Positions 55,664-63,003 of a DNA stretch of 64,000 nucleotides are shown piece by piece. The stretch comes from CAIQPS01 sp963843455 (GTDB taxonomy: Bacteria > Actinomycetota > Thermoleophilia > RBG-16-64-13): assembly GCA_963843455.1 (NCBI GenBank), contig CAWJKE010000007.1:62001-126000 (forward strand). Reading direction: 5' to 3'. Each line of letters begins with the position of its first letter. Positions within the stretch are counted from its first letter, which is position 1. Position numbers and translations under genes: made by a program. The notes beneath the pieces are model-generated. The model did no database searches, was not told where the DNA came from, and worked only from the letters and a program-made list of their open reading frames with translations.

Positions 55664-56754
55664 GCGGCGCTCCGGTCTGGGCCATCTGCGCAAGATACCC
55701 AAGGGCGCCCGTGTAGTCTTGGGAAGCCACCAGGAAGCCGAAGCCGCCGTACCAAAAGACCCACACCTGCTCTTCGCTCACGTCGTACCTCTCGACGGCG
55801 CCGGCCTTGAGATTATCGAGCAGGGCGGGCGTGGCGGCTTCGGTCCTCTTCACGGAGCGGGATTCGATGATGTCCCAGAGCAGAACCACGTCGCCGTTGG
55901 CGAACCGGTAGCCTTTGGCCGCGGTCATGGTGAGCGGCTGGGCGGCCTCAGGCAGCCAGTCCAGTTCCGCGCCGGCCATCACCTCGTAGGGCAGAGTGTC
56001 CGGAAGCCGCTTGCCCTGCACCCGGTCCTCGAACCTCCAGGCCTTGCCCTCGAAGCTCGACATCCCCGGGGGAAGTGTGGTCGAGGTGTTCTTCGGTCCG
56101 ACGGTGGTCCGGACCTGTTCGAGGGTCGTGAAGGCGAAAGGCGCCAGGATGTTGACGAACCGGTCTCCGGCCGCGAGGAATATCCCGTAGTTGTCGTTCC
56201 AGGGGAAGTACGCCCCCTGTGCTCCGGAGCCGATCGGCAGGTCTTTGTCACTGTGGTAGGAGAAGAAGAGCACCTTGTCCCCCCTCGACACTGGTGACTC
56301 GGCGGCGCCTCCCACCGGAGCCAGCAGCGCTAAGGCCACCGGGGTCCCGAAGCTGGGGCGACCCCTTGAGCACCTCATCGGGCTTGACGTAGAACACGAT
56401 GTAGGGGTTGGAAACGTCGCCGGCTGCGCTGTGAGGCGCATCGACCTTGGTCACGGTGCCCTGAACGATGAGCTGAGACTCGTTGGTGCAGTCTTCCACG
56501 GAAGGTGTGGCGACGAAGAGTTTGATGCCGGTCAACTGGGTCTGCGCGATCTCGCGGGCCTGCTCCAGTTGCTGCCGCTGCCGCGCCGTGGCCGCGGCGG
56601 TGGCGGGAGTGTTCGAGGTCGTCGGGGGGCCGACCTCGGCTGTGGGGGGCACGGCGGCGGTGCCGATACGGGTGCAGCCGGCCAGCGTCGGGACCGCCGC
56701 CAGTAGCAGTGCGCCACAGAGGATAGCCAAGGTCAAGCGTGCGGCCCGCGTCAT
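55656..56754 (-). CDS. Lipoprotein of unknown function, one frameshift
   Basis: A 365-residue secreted protein in two frames. The N terminus has a signal peptide and lipobox (VPTLAGC), a Pro/Thr linker, a coiled stretch (RQRQQLEQAREIAQTQL) and IVQGTVTKVDAPHSA with YIVFYVKPDEVLKG. Removing one G from GGGG near 56362 joins RPSFGTPVALALL and the rest (KVLFFSYHSDKD, YGIFLAAGDRFVN, WVFWYGGFGFLVASQDY). I do not recognise the family. Its start overlaps the stop of the small membrane protein in ATGA, so both are made together. Its last bases overlap the convergent DUF1385 gene. Confidence 0.72.
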
Positions 56755-57101
56755 GGCCCCCCCACCAGTCCGTACGTCCGGTACTTGTGATCCCACGTGT
56801 AGACGACGATGCCGGTGGGGTCGGCGCCGGGAATGGGCGGCGCGGTAGTGAAGACCTCACGATCGGGCCATGGCGCGCGGCCCAAACGCACTGCGCCGGC
56901 CATAGACTCCGGCGACACCTCCGCGCCGCCTCTGTACTCGCGCGAGTGGAAGACGATCTGGTCTGAGGGGGACCAAGGATTGAGGGTGTGGCGGAAGAAG
57001 AACTGGTACCCGAAGAAGACGAGACAAAGAGCGACCACGGCGACGATCGCGACCCTCGCGACGCGTCTGGCGGTAAGGGGACGGCCTCTGAACTGTGGCA
57101 T
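56751..57101 (-). CDS. Small membrane-anchored protein of unknown function
   Basis: A 116-residue protein with a basic N terminus and one helix at about 14-34 (VARVAIVAVVALCLVFFGYQFFF). A polar outer domain of about 80 residues follows, rich in Pro and aromatic residues (LNPWSPSDQIVFHSREYRGG; TGIVVYTWDHKYR). I do not recognise it. It overlaps the lipoprotein gene by four bases, which suggests they form a complex or work together in the envelope. Confidence 0.6.
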   Translation of the reverse strand: MPQFRGRPLTARRVARVAIVAVVALCLVFFGYQFFFRHTLNPWSPSDQIVFHSREYRGGAEVSPESMAGAVRLGRAPWPDREVFTTAPPIPGADPTGIVVYTWDHKYRTYGLVGGP

Positions 57102-57185
57102 GCCTCGCTCCTGCCGGTCCGTTTCCCGGCTCAGATACTACGCGAGCAAGTCGGGACGCGATAGGCCGAGGCGCGAGCGGTACTT

Positions 57186-57746
57186 CTATTTCTCGGGTAT
57201 CGAGTTTGTTCTTGCGACGCTCGTGTCGCTCCCGGTCACCAGATCGACGCTTATGCCGTTGGACACGCCAAGGTACTTGTCGATTAGAGCGGTTATCTGG
57301 GCCTTGGTCGTCTGAAGGGCGGCCTGTGCCTGGCTGACCGCGACCTGCTCCTGGGCGGCGATAGCGCGCAGTTGGTCGAACGTCGTCTTGTCGTCGGCGG
57401 TCATCTTCTCACCGATCAGGTCGAGGATCGCATTCTCCTTGGCCTGCTGCAGTTGCAGGTCGGCGGCGGCCGCGGCCGCCACGGCCGCCGCGGGCGTCGT
57501 GTCGACGGTCGGGAGTTGGAGGGCGGGAAGGGAGGTCGTGGACGAGGAGGAGGTGACGGCCGCCTGAGTGACGGCTGCTTGGGTGAGCGCGGTCGTGGAT
57601 GAGGCCGTAGCCGGGGTGAGAGAGTAGTTGTCGCCCGTGCCCGTGCTCGCGAGCGCGAAGGAGCCGATGCATAGGGTCAAGACAATGGCCAACACGGGGA
57701 CCACCCATTTGTTCTGGAAGAACCGCCCCCCGAAGAATCGCTTCAT
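57186..57746 (-). CDS. Secreted helical protein sharing a domain with the adjacent M23 peptidase
   Basis: A 186-residue exported protein. The signal peptide is KWVVPVLAIVLTLCIGSFALAS, then a Thr/Ser-rich linker and an Ala-rich helix. The main domain, about 98-152, is helical (AILDLIGEKMTADDKTTFDQ then LRAIAAQEQVAVSQAQ and ITALIDKYL). The same pattern is in the M23 peptidase N-terminal part. GGGGGC precedes the ATG at 57746. The frame is also open to a second, duplicated start at 57917 (171 bases upstream), which would add a second signal-like helix. The family is unknown to me. Confidence 0.65.
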   Translation of the reverse strand: MKRFFGGRFFQNKWVVPVLAIVLTLCIGSFALASTGTGDNYSLTPATASSTTALTQAAVTQAAVTSSSSTTSLPALQLPTVDTTPAAAVAAAAAADLQLQQAKENAILDLIGEKMTADDKTTFDQLRAIAAQEQVAVSQAQAALQTTKAQITALIDKYLGVSNGISVDLVTGSDTSVARTNSIPEK

Positions 57747-57992
57747 TTCTGCCCCCTGGCTATCCCGGATTGCTCGTGGTGGTCGTCGACCCGGTGCCGG
57801 TGGTCGTGGGCGGATGGACCAGAGCGCGAAGGAGGCGATGCAGAGGGTCAAGACAATGGCCGACACGGGGACCACCCATTTGTTCTGGAAGAACCGCCCT
57901 CCGAAGAATCGCTTCATTTCTGCCCCCTGGCTATCCCGGATTGCTCGTGGCGGTCGTCGACCCGGTGCCGATGGTCGTCGGGGGACCGACGA
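57651..57992. repeat. 171-bp tandem duplication
   Basis: Copy A (57651-57821) and copy B (57822-57992) share about 155 nearly identical bases with six substitutions, then diverge. Each copy holds the end of the M23 gene, a ribosome site and the first about 32 codons of the secreted helical protein. The unit is 57 codons, so the reading frame stays open through both copies. Confidence 0.85.
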
Positions 57993-59181
57993 GCGTCGTG
58001 TCCGTCGTCGATGTCTCCGGCGCGGTCGTGGTCGACGTGGTCGACGTGGTGCCTGTCGACTCCGTAGTCGTGGTGTCGGTCGTGGACGGAGTCGTCGAAG
58101 ACGTATCCGTCGTGATCGTCGTCGTGGTTGTCGTGGTCGTAGGGGTCGTCGTGGTGGTTGTAGTGGTTGTAGTCGTTGTAGTGGTTGTGGTGGTCGCTGT
58201 CGTGGTGGTAGTGGTTGTGGTCGAGGTGCTCCCGACCACATCGGCTATGGTTGCCGCTCCCCGCAGAACCAGGTATGGATCGATGGCGATCCCGCCCCCT
58301 GGGTGGATCTCGAAGTGCAGATGGACGGCGCTGGCGCGCGCATCCCCGGAATTCCCGGCGTAGCCGACCACCTGTCCGGCCGCCACACGCACGCCGGTGC
58401 GCATCCCTTCGCCGAGAGATTCCAGATGGGCGTAGTAGTAGGAGTTGCCGTCGGCGCCCCGCAGCCAGACCGTCCGGCCTCCCAGACCGATGTCCAGGGG
58501 GTTCGCCCGGCCGATCACGCCGTCGACGACCGCGACGAGGGGGGTATTGCGGGCGCAGAAGATATCGGCACCCCGATGGGGATGGTAGCCGCCGGCGTAC
58601 CGGGGCGCGCCGAAGCTATCGCCGAAGCTGTTGCGGCCGGCCACGGGGAAGATCCAGTCGAGACCCACCTGGAAGATGGCGGCTGGCACCTCCGGATCCG
58701 GATATAACCCGACGGCTCCCTGTGCCCCGGTCGCCCCTTCGGGGGGCTCCAGCAGGTACGCGTCCGCGAGGTCCATCAGTTCCTCCTGGGCGGTGTCCAC
58801 GATGCTCTGGCTCAGCCCGACATCCAGTTGCTGTGTCGCGGCCGCGGCCACAAGCTTGTCGAGAGCCTCGCGGTCTGCCGGGCTCATCTTCTCTCTGACG
58901 AGCTTCAGTACGATCTCATCCTGGACAGCGGCCCCCTGCGATGCGGGCGCGGTGTCGGTGAAGCCGAGCAACGCCGAACTTTCGGTCACTTGGGGAAAGA
59001 GGTCCAGGGGTCCGAGCACGCCCTCGGTCTCGAGGATGCCCGAGGTCTGCGGAGGGGGAGCGGGCGCGTCGCCCCGCATCTCGGTCGTAGCGGCCAGTGC
59101 CGCCGGCGTACCGCCCATGACAAGGACGGCGGCTGCCGCGGGTATGACCAACATCGTCCAACGAGGTAGTCTTGGGCGCAT
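57931..59181 (-). CDS. Secreted M23-family metallopeptidase with poly-Thr tail
   Basis: A 416-residue exported peptidase. The signal peptide spans about 1-30 (LVIPAAAAVLVMGG, cut near ALA). Residues 85-145 form a helical domain (EIVLKLVREKMSPADREALDK to LMDLADAYLL) shared with the next gene. The LytM/M23 domain spans about 190-310: GYHPHRGADIF gives the HxxxD zinc motif, and HLHFEIHPGG gives the HxH motif. The final 100 residues are almost all Thr/Ser with a few other residues. It probably cuts peptidoglycan peptides, and the Thr tail may be a glycosylated wall-spanning spacer. It is divergent from the electron-transfer module. Confidence 0.9.
   Translation of the reverse strand: MRPRLPRWTMLVIPAAAAVLVMGGTPAALAATTEMRGDAPAPPPQTSGILETEGVLGPLDLFPQVTESSALLGFTDTAPASQGAAVQDEIVLKLVREKMSPADREALDKLVAAAATQQLDVGLSQSIVDTAQEELMDLADAYLLEPPEGATGAQGAVGLYPDPEVPAAIFQVGLDWIFPVAGRNSFGDSFGAPRYAGGYHPHRGADIFCARNTPLVAVVDGVIGRANPLDIGLGGRTVWLRGADGNSYYYAHLESLGEGMRTGVRVAAGQVVGYAGNSGDARASAVHLHFEIHPGGGIAIDPYLVLRGAATIADVVGSTSTTTTTTTTATTTTTTTTTTTTTTTTTPTTTTTTTTITTDTSSTTPSTTDTTTTESTGTTSTTSTTTAPETSTTDTTLVGPPTTIGTGSTTATSNPG
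58090..58240. repeat. Low-complexity G/T-rich trinucleotide tract
   Basis: Imperfect GTN triplets on the plus strand encode a poly-Thr run in the M23 peptidase on the other strand. The strong strand asymmetry makes this a likely site of slippage. Confidence 0.75.
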
Positions 59182-59262
59182 CCGACTCCGACCACCAAGG
59201 TTTGCACGTACAAATAGCTACACCGACATGGATCGGTGCACAACGGTTACCCTGGGGCGCTT

Positions 59263-59295
59263 CAGGCCAAACCCGGCACAGGGGGTTTTGGCCTG
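59263..59295. promoter_or_regulatory. Inverted repeat in the divergent M23/ferredoxin region
   Basis: CAGGCCAAACCC and GGGTTTTGGCCTG form a 12-pair stem with one bulge. It lies 18 bases before the ferredoxin gene and about 80 bases from the M23 start. It could be an operator or a leader hairpin; there is no T-run. A smaller dyad CACCGA/TCGGTG is at 59221-59238. Confidence 0.4.
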
Positions 59296-59312
59296 GGTAA
59301 AGTCCTCGCGAG

Positions 59313-59576
59313 ATGGAAAGGACCTGGCTCCATTCCGATGTCAGCAGGCATCAGACGCTCGCGGGCGCGTGGGTCACGCCTGAGCCGAGCCGCTGCGTAC
59401 AGTGCGGCATCTGCTCGTTCCACTGCCCGATGGACATCGACGTGCGCCGTTCGGTGTGGCTGGGCGAGCCGGTCGCGGACAGGCACTGTCTCACGTGCGG
59501 CCAGTGTGTGGAGCGCTGCCCCCGAGGTCTGTTGCGTTTCGAAGCGATCACCGGTGACGGCCAGGAGGCTAGATGA
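59313..59576 (+). CDS. Dicluster 4Fe-4S ferredoxin-like protein
   Basis: An 87-residue protein with two 4Fe-4S motifs, CVQCGICSFHCP near residue 28 and CLTCGQCVERCP near 59, both complete. The spacing resembles HdrC or the C-terminal part of succinate dehydrogenase-type iron-sulfur subunits rather than bacterial 2[4Fe-4S] ferredoxin. It has no signal peptide, so it acts in the cytoplasm. It overlaps the FAD protein start by ATGA and so probably forms a complex with it. The ribosome site is weak. Confidence 0.88.
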   Translation: MERTWLHSDVSRHQTLAGAWVTPEPSRCVQCGICSFHCPMDIDVRRSVWLGEPVADRHCLTCGQCVERCPRGLLRFEAITGDGQEAR

Positions 59577-60895
59577 GCCGCCGCTACGTGGTGGTGGGGA
59601 GCGGCCCGGCAGCCTTCCAGGCCTGCGAGTCCATCAGGACCGTCGACACAACCGGCGACATCACCGTCATCGGTCGGGAGCCCGAGGCCTACTACTCTCG
59701 GCCCGGCCTCGCGTACTACCTGGCGGACGAGGTCAGCGAGGACGGGCTTTTCCCCTTGCGCGGGCAGGCATTGGCGCGGGTGGGGGCAGCATTCGTCTTG
59801 GGCACCGCTGAGGAAGTGCGCCCAGCGCACCATCAGGTGGCCCTCGACGACGGACAGGTCTTCGACTACGACCGCCTGCTTCTCGCTACGGGCTCCACGG
59901 CCATTATTCCGGCTGTGGAGGGCGTGGAACTGGATGGTGTGGTCACGCTGGACGACATGGGGGATGCCCGGGCCATCATCGCGCGCAGCCGGCAGGCTAA
60001 GGCCGCGGTCGTGGTCGGGGGCGGCATCACGGCTCTGGAGATCGTCGAAGGGTTGCTCGCCCGCAAGGTCAAGGTCCACTACCTGATGCGCAAAGAGCGC
60101 TACTGGAGCAACGTGCTCGCGGAGGCTGAGTCGCGGCTGGTCGAAGATCGTCTGCGCCGGTGCGGGGTGGCCATCCACTACTTCAGCGAGCTCGGGCGGA
60201 TCCTGGGACGCAAAGGACGGGTGGCCGGCGTGGAGACCACTGAGGGAGAGGTCATCCCCTGCCAGATGGTCGGCTTGGCCATCGGGGTGACGCCGCGGAA
60301 GCGACTGGCCGAAGCAGCCGGACTGGTGTGCGGGCGCGGAGTGATAGTGGACGAGCACCTTCGGTCGAGCGATCCCGACATCTTCGCTGCCGGCGACCTC
60401 GCGGAGACCCGGGACGCGGCCACCGGCCGCTCCACCATGGAGGTGTTGTGGAGTTCGGCCGTCGATAAGGGCCGGGTGGCGGGACTGAACATGGCAGCGA
60501 CGACGGCCCCGGAGCACGTCTACAGCAAGGCGTTGCCGCTCAATGTCACGCGGCTGGCCGGCTACCGGGTGACGATCATGGGCCGCGTGGGAAGCGGCGA
60601 GGACGCCGACCTCAAAGGCATTGCCCGAGGCGACAGCGAGACCTGGCGCCGAATGGGCGAGGCGACCACGGTGACGTCCGATTCGAAAGACACACACCTC
60701 CGCCTGGTCCTCGAGGACGACACGATTGGAGGGGCTGTGGTGATGGGCGACCAAGAGGCGTCGTTCCCTCTGCAGGGTCTCACCGCTTTCCGTGTCCCTC
60801 TGGGGGCCGCAAGGGACCGGTTACTGGAGCCGCGCGCCGATCTGGTCCCGCTGCTCGATCAGACGTGGCAGGCGTACCGGAGGCGCCATGCTTAG
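59573..60895 (+). CDS. FAD-dependent NAD(P)H oxidoreductase
   Basis: A 440-residue flavoprotein of the pyridine nucleotide-disulphide oxidoreductase group, closest to NirB/NorW-type reductases. FAD site 1 is VVVGSGPAAFQACESIR. The NAD site is AAVVVGGGITALEIVEGLL, and the second FAD motif is IFAAGDLAET near 280. A C-terminal domain of about 130 residues follows. No redox-active Cys pair is seen, so electrons most likely go to the ferredoxin partner and then to the membrane cytochrome. It overlaps the next gene by eight bases. Physiological direction (NADH oxidation or NAD+ reduction) cannot be read. Confidence 0.88.
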   Translation: MSRRYVVVGSGPAAFQACESIRTVDTTGDITVIGREPEAYYSRPGLAYYLADEVSEDGLFPLRGQALARVGAAFVLGTAEEVRPAHHQVALDDGQVFDYDRLLLATGSTAIIPAVEGVELDGVVTLDDMGDARAIIARSRQAKAAVVVGGGITALEIVEGLLARKVKVHYLMRKERYWSNVLAEAESRLVEDRLRRCGVAIHYFSELGRILGRKGRVAGVETTEGEVIPCQMVGLAIGVTPRKRLAEAAGLVCGRGVIVDEHLRSSDPDIFAAGDLAETRDAATGRSTMEVLWSSAVDKGRVAGLNMAATTAPEHVYSKALPLNVTRLAGYRVTIMGRVGSGEDADLKGIARGDSETWRRMGEATTVTSDSKDTHLRLVLEDDTIGGAVVMGDQEASFPLQGLTAFRVPLGAARDRLLEPRADLVPLLDQTWQAYRRRHA

Positions 60896-61484
60896 CAGGA
60901 ACAAGGAGCTGTGGTTCGCGCTAGCCGCCATCGTTGTGATCACCGCGGGCTATTCCGCTTTCACCGCGGCCGCCAGCCGGCTGCCTGCTGCCTCCCATCT
61001 GCTCGGCCACGGCATCGGCATTCTGGGATTCGTGCTGATGCTCATGACCGAGACCCTCTACACGCTGAGGAAGCGCGCGAAGAGCGCGCGCTGGGGGAGG
61101 GTCTCGAAGTGGCTGAAGTTTCACATCTTCACGGGGCTGGTTGGTCCTTACATGGTGCTTCTTCATCCCGCGATGAGGTTCCGGGGTCTCGCCGCGGTGC
61201 TGAGTTTGCTGACGGTCGTCGTGGTTGCCAGCGGCGTTGTCGGCCGTTACATCTACACGCGCGTCCCGCGGACCGTCGAGATCCCGGTGGTGGGGCAGGC
61301 CGTCACGCCACCAGGCGTCGCTCCGGGGCCGGCGAGCGCGGTCCTGCCGTTGGCGCGCGTGACGCCCGCCAGGAAAGGCCTCGCCACCTGGCGCGCTGTG
61401 CACGTGCCGCTCACGTTTGTGCTCTTCATCGTCGCCTTCGTCCACATCGTCGGAGCCGTGTATTATGCGACGCTTCTCCGCTGA
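60888..61484 (+). CDS. Membrane b-type cytochrome-like protein
   Basis: A 198-residue protein with five hydrophobic helices, at about 8-28, 35-57, 78-97, 102-122 and 170-195. Histidines lie within helices: SHLLGHGIGILGF, KFHIFTGLVGPYMVLLHP and VHVPLTFVLFIVAFVHIVG, enough for two haems b across the membrane. This pattern fits cytochrome b subunits that link a cytoplasmic flavoprotein to an outer c cytochrome. I cannot assign a named family. It starts inside the end of the flavoprotein gene. Confidence 0.75.
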   Translation: MLSRNKELWFALAAIVVITAGYSAFTAAASRLPAASHLLGHGIGILGFVLMLMTETLYTLRKRAKSARWGRVSKWLKFHIFTGLVGPYMVLLHPAMRFRGLAAVLSLLTVVVVASGVVGRYIYTRVPRTVEIPVVGQAVTPPGVAPGPASAVLPLARVTPARKGLATWRAVHVPLTFVLFIVAFVHIVGAVYYATLLR

Positions 61485-61538
61485 GTCCGGCCGGGCAGCG
61501 CCCGGGCCCACCGGGCCTGAGTCCCACCGGGAGGACCT

Positions 61539-62774
61539 ATGAGCCGCCGCCGGTTGGTGACTCCCCTCGGCGTAGCGCTGCTGATTCTTGCGGTGGCCGG
61601 GCTCATCGGGTGGGGCCTTACCCGGGGATCATCGATGTTCAGCCCCGGCGCGCTGAACGCGCAGGCCAAGACGCTGACCCTCGGGGGGGTCAGTTCTCAC
61701 GCGGCCCTCGCCGACGACTGCAGCGCCTGCCACGCCATCCCATTCTCGGCGGAGACGATGGCGAGCCGCTGCCTTGGCTGCCACGAGGACGTACAGCAAG
61801 AGATCTCCTCCCGTGCCGGCCTGCATGGCCGACTCGTCGCCCGCGGCTGGAGCGGGGCGTCGTGCGTAGCCTGCCACCCTGAGCATCAGGGAGCGACGGG
61901 CGCTCTAACCGCACTCGACAAGTCTTTTCCGCACGATATCGTGGACTTCTCCCTGCGGGCTCATAGAGGGGAGACAAGTTGCCAAGACTGCCACCCCGCG
62001 GATTTCAGGACCTTCGACATGACGACCTGCGCCGCCTGTCACGAGCAGATGGACCAGGCCTTCATGGCCCAGCACACCGCAGCCTTTGGGACCAAGTGCG
62101 TGCCCTGTCACGACGGGGTCGATCGGTACGGCGAGAACTTCGATCACAACAAGCTGGCGTTCCCACTCACCGGAGGCCACGCGGGGGTCGAGTGCGGTTC
62201 TTGTCACGCCAACGCGACCTCGGTGGAAGCGCTGCAGAACACTTCCCAGGATTGCTACTCCTGCCACGCCAAGGACGACGAGCACGCCGGTGAGTTCGGC
62301 ACTGACTGCGGGAGTTGCCATACCGCCAATGGCTGGTCTGAGGTCACGTTCGACCACTCGAAGTCGTCGTTCCCGCTGGTAGGGGGGCATGCCGGTATCG
62401 CCTGCGACAAGTGCCACGTAGGTGGCAAGTTCTCCGGGACGACGGCCGACTGCGTGTCGTGCCACGCCGAGCCCGCTTTCCACGCGGGGGCCTTTGGCTC
62501 CCAGAGCACGCAGTGCGCTTCTTGTCACACTGCTACAGCCTGGACGCCGGCCAAGTCGGACTTCGACCATAGCGTCTTCCCGCTCGATCATGGTAGCGAG
62601 GAGCAGGTACCCACGTGCAAGACCTGCCATCCCACCACGGTCACCGAATACACCTGTCTGGGGTGTCACGCCCATTCGGCAGACAACGTCGTGGCTGAGC
62701 ACGAGGGCACCCCGCTAGACCAGTTGCTGAAGGATTGCGTCCGTTGCCATCCGAGGGGTCGCAACGCCGACTAG
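61539..62774 (+). CDS. Secreted 15-haem c-type cytochrome
   Basis: A 411-residue protein with an N-terminal membrane anchor (VALLILAVAGLIGWGL) and 15 CxxCH haem sites spread from about residue 60 to 405 (CSACH, CLGCH, CVACH, CQDCH, CAACH, CVPCH, CGSCH, CYSCH, CGSCH, CDKCH, CVSCH, CASCH, CKTCH, CLGCH, CVRCH). The middle has repeats of the form FDHxxxxFPLxGGHAGxxCxxCH at about 65-residue spacing. It belongs to the doubled-CxxCH type. It probably carries electrons across the wall. The ATG at 61539 lies 54 bases after the b-type cytochrome. No c-haem ligation genes are in the window. Confidence 0.93.
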   Translation: MSRRRLVTPLGVALLILAVAGLIGWGLTRGSSMFSPGALNAQAKTLTLGGVSSHAALADDCSACHAIPFSAETMASRCLGCHEDVQQEISSRAGLHGRLVARGWSGASCVACHPEHQGATGALTALDKSFPHDIVDFSLRAHRGETSCQDCHPADFRTFDMTTCAACHEQMDQAFMAQHTAAFGTKCVPCHDGVDRYGENFDHNKLAFPLTGGHAGVECGSCHANATSVEALQNTSQDCYSCHAKDDEHAGEFGTDCGSCHTANGWSEVTFDHSKSSFPLVGGHAGIACDKCHVGGKFSGTTADCVSCHAEPAFHAGAFGSQSTQCASCHTATAWTPAKSDFDHSVFPLDHGSEEQVPTCKTCHPTTVTEYTCLGCHAHSADNVVAEHEGTPLDQLLKDCVRCHPRGRNAD

Positions 62775-63003
62775 CCGCGGCCGATAGCAGCCGCGCTGGA
62801 TGCATGTTTAGAGTCGCAGCTTTGGTGGTAGCGAAGAACCACTTGCGCAGCAGTGAACAATCGGTTTGTCCTGGTGTGGAAGGATTCTACCTGGGTGCCG
62901 AGAGTGAAGGGAGGGCTCAAGCGTCGCGGGGTGTAGCGTTCATCATCGAAGGGGTGCTGATTCGTTCTTGTAGTGTCTCGGATGGGTTGAAGGGGTGACA
63001 AGT

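Noticed and set aside
57747..58241. Extension of the secreted helical protein into a Pro/Arg-rich N terminus
   Set aside because: This is a frame-shifted reading of the poly-Thr tract of the M23 gene; only the part from 57917, inside the duplication, could be a real alternative start.
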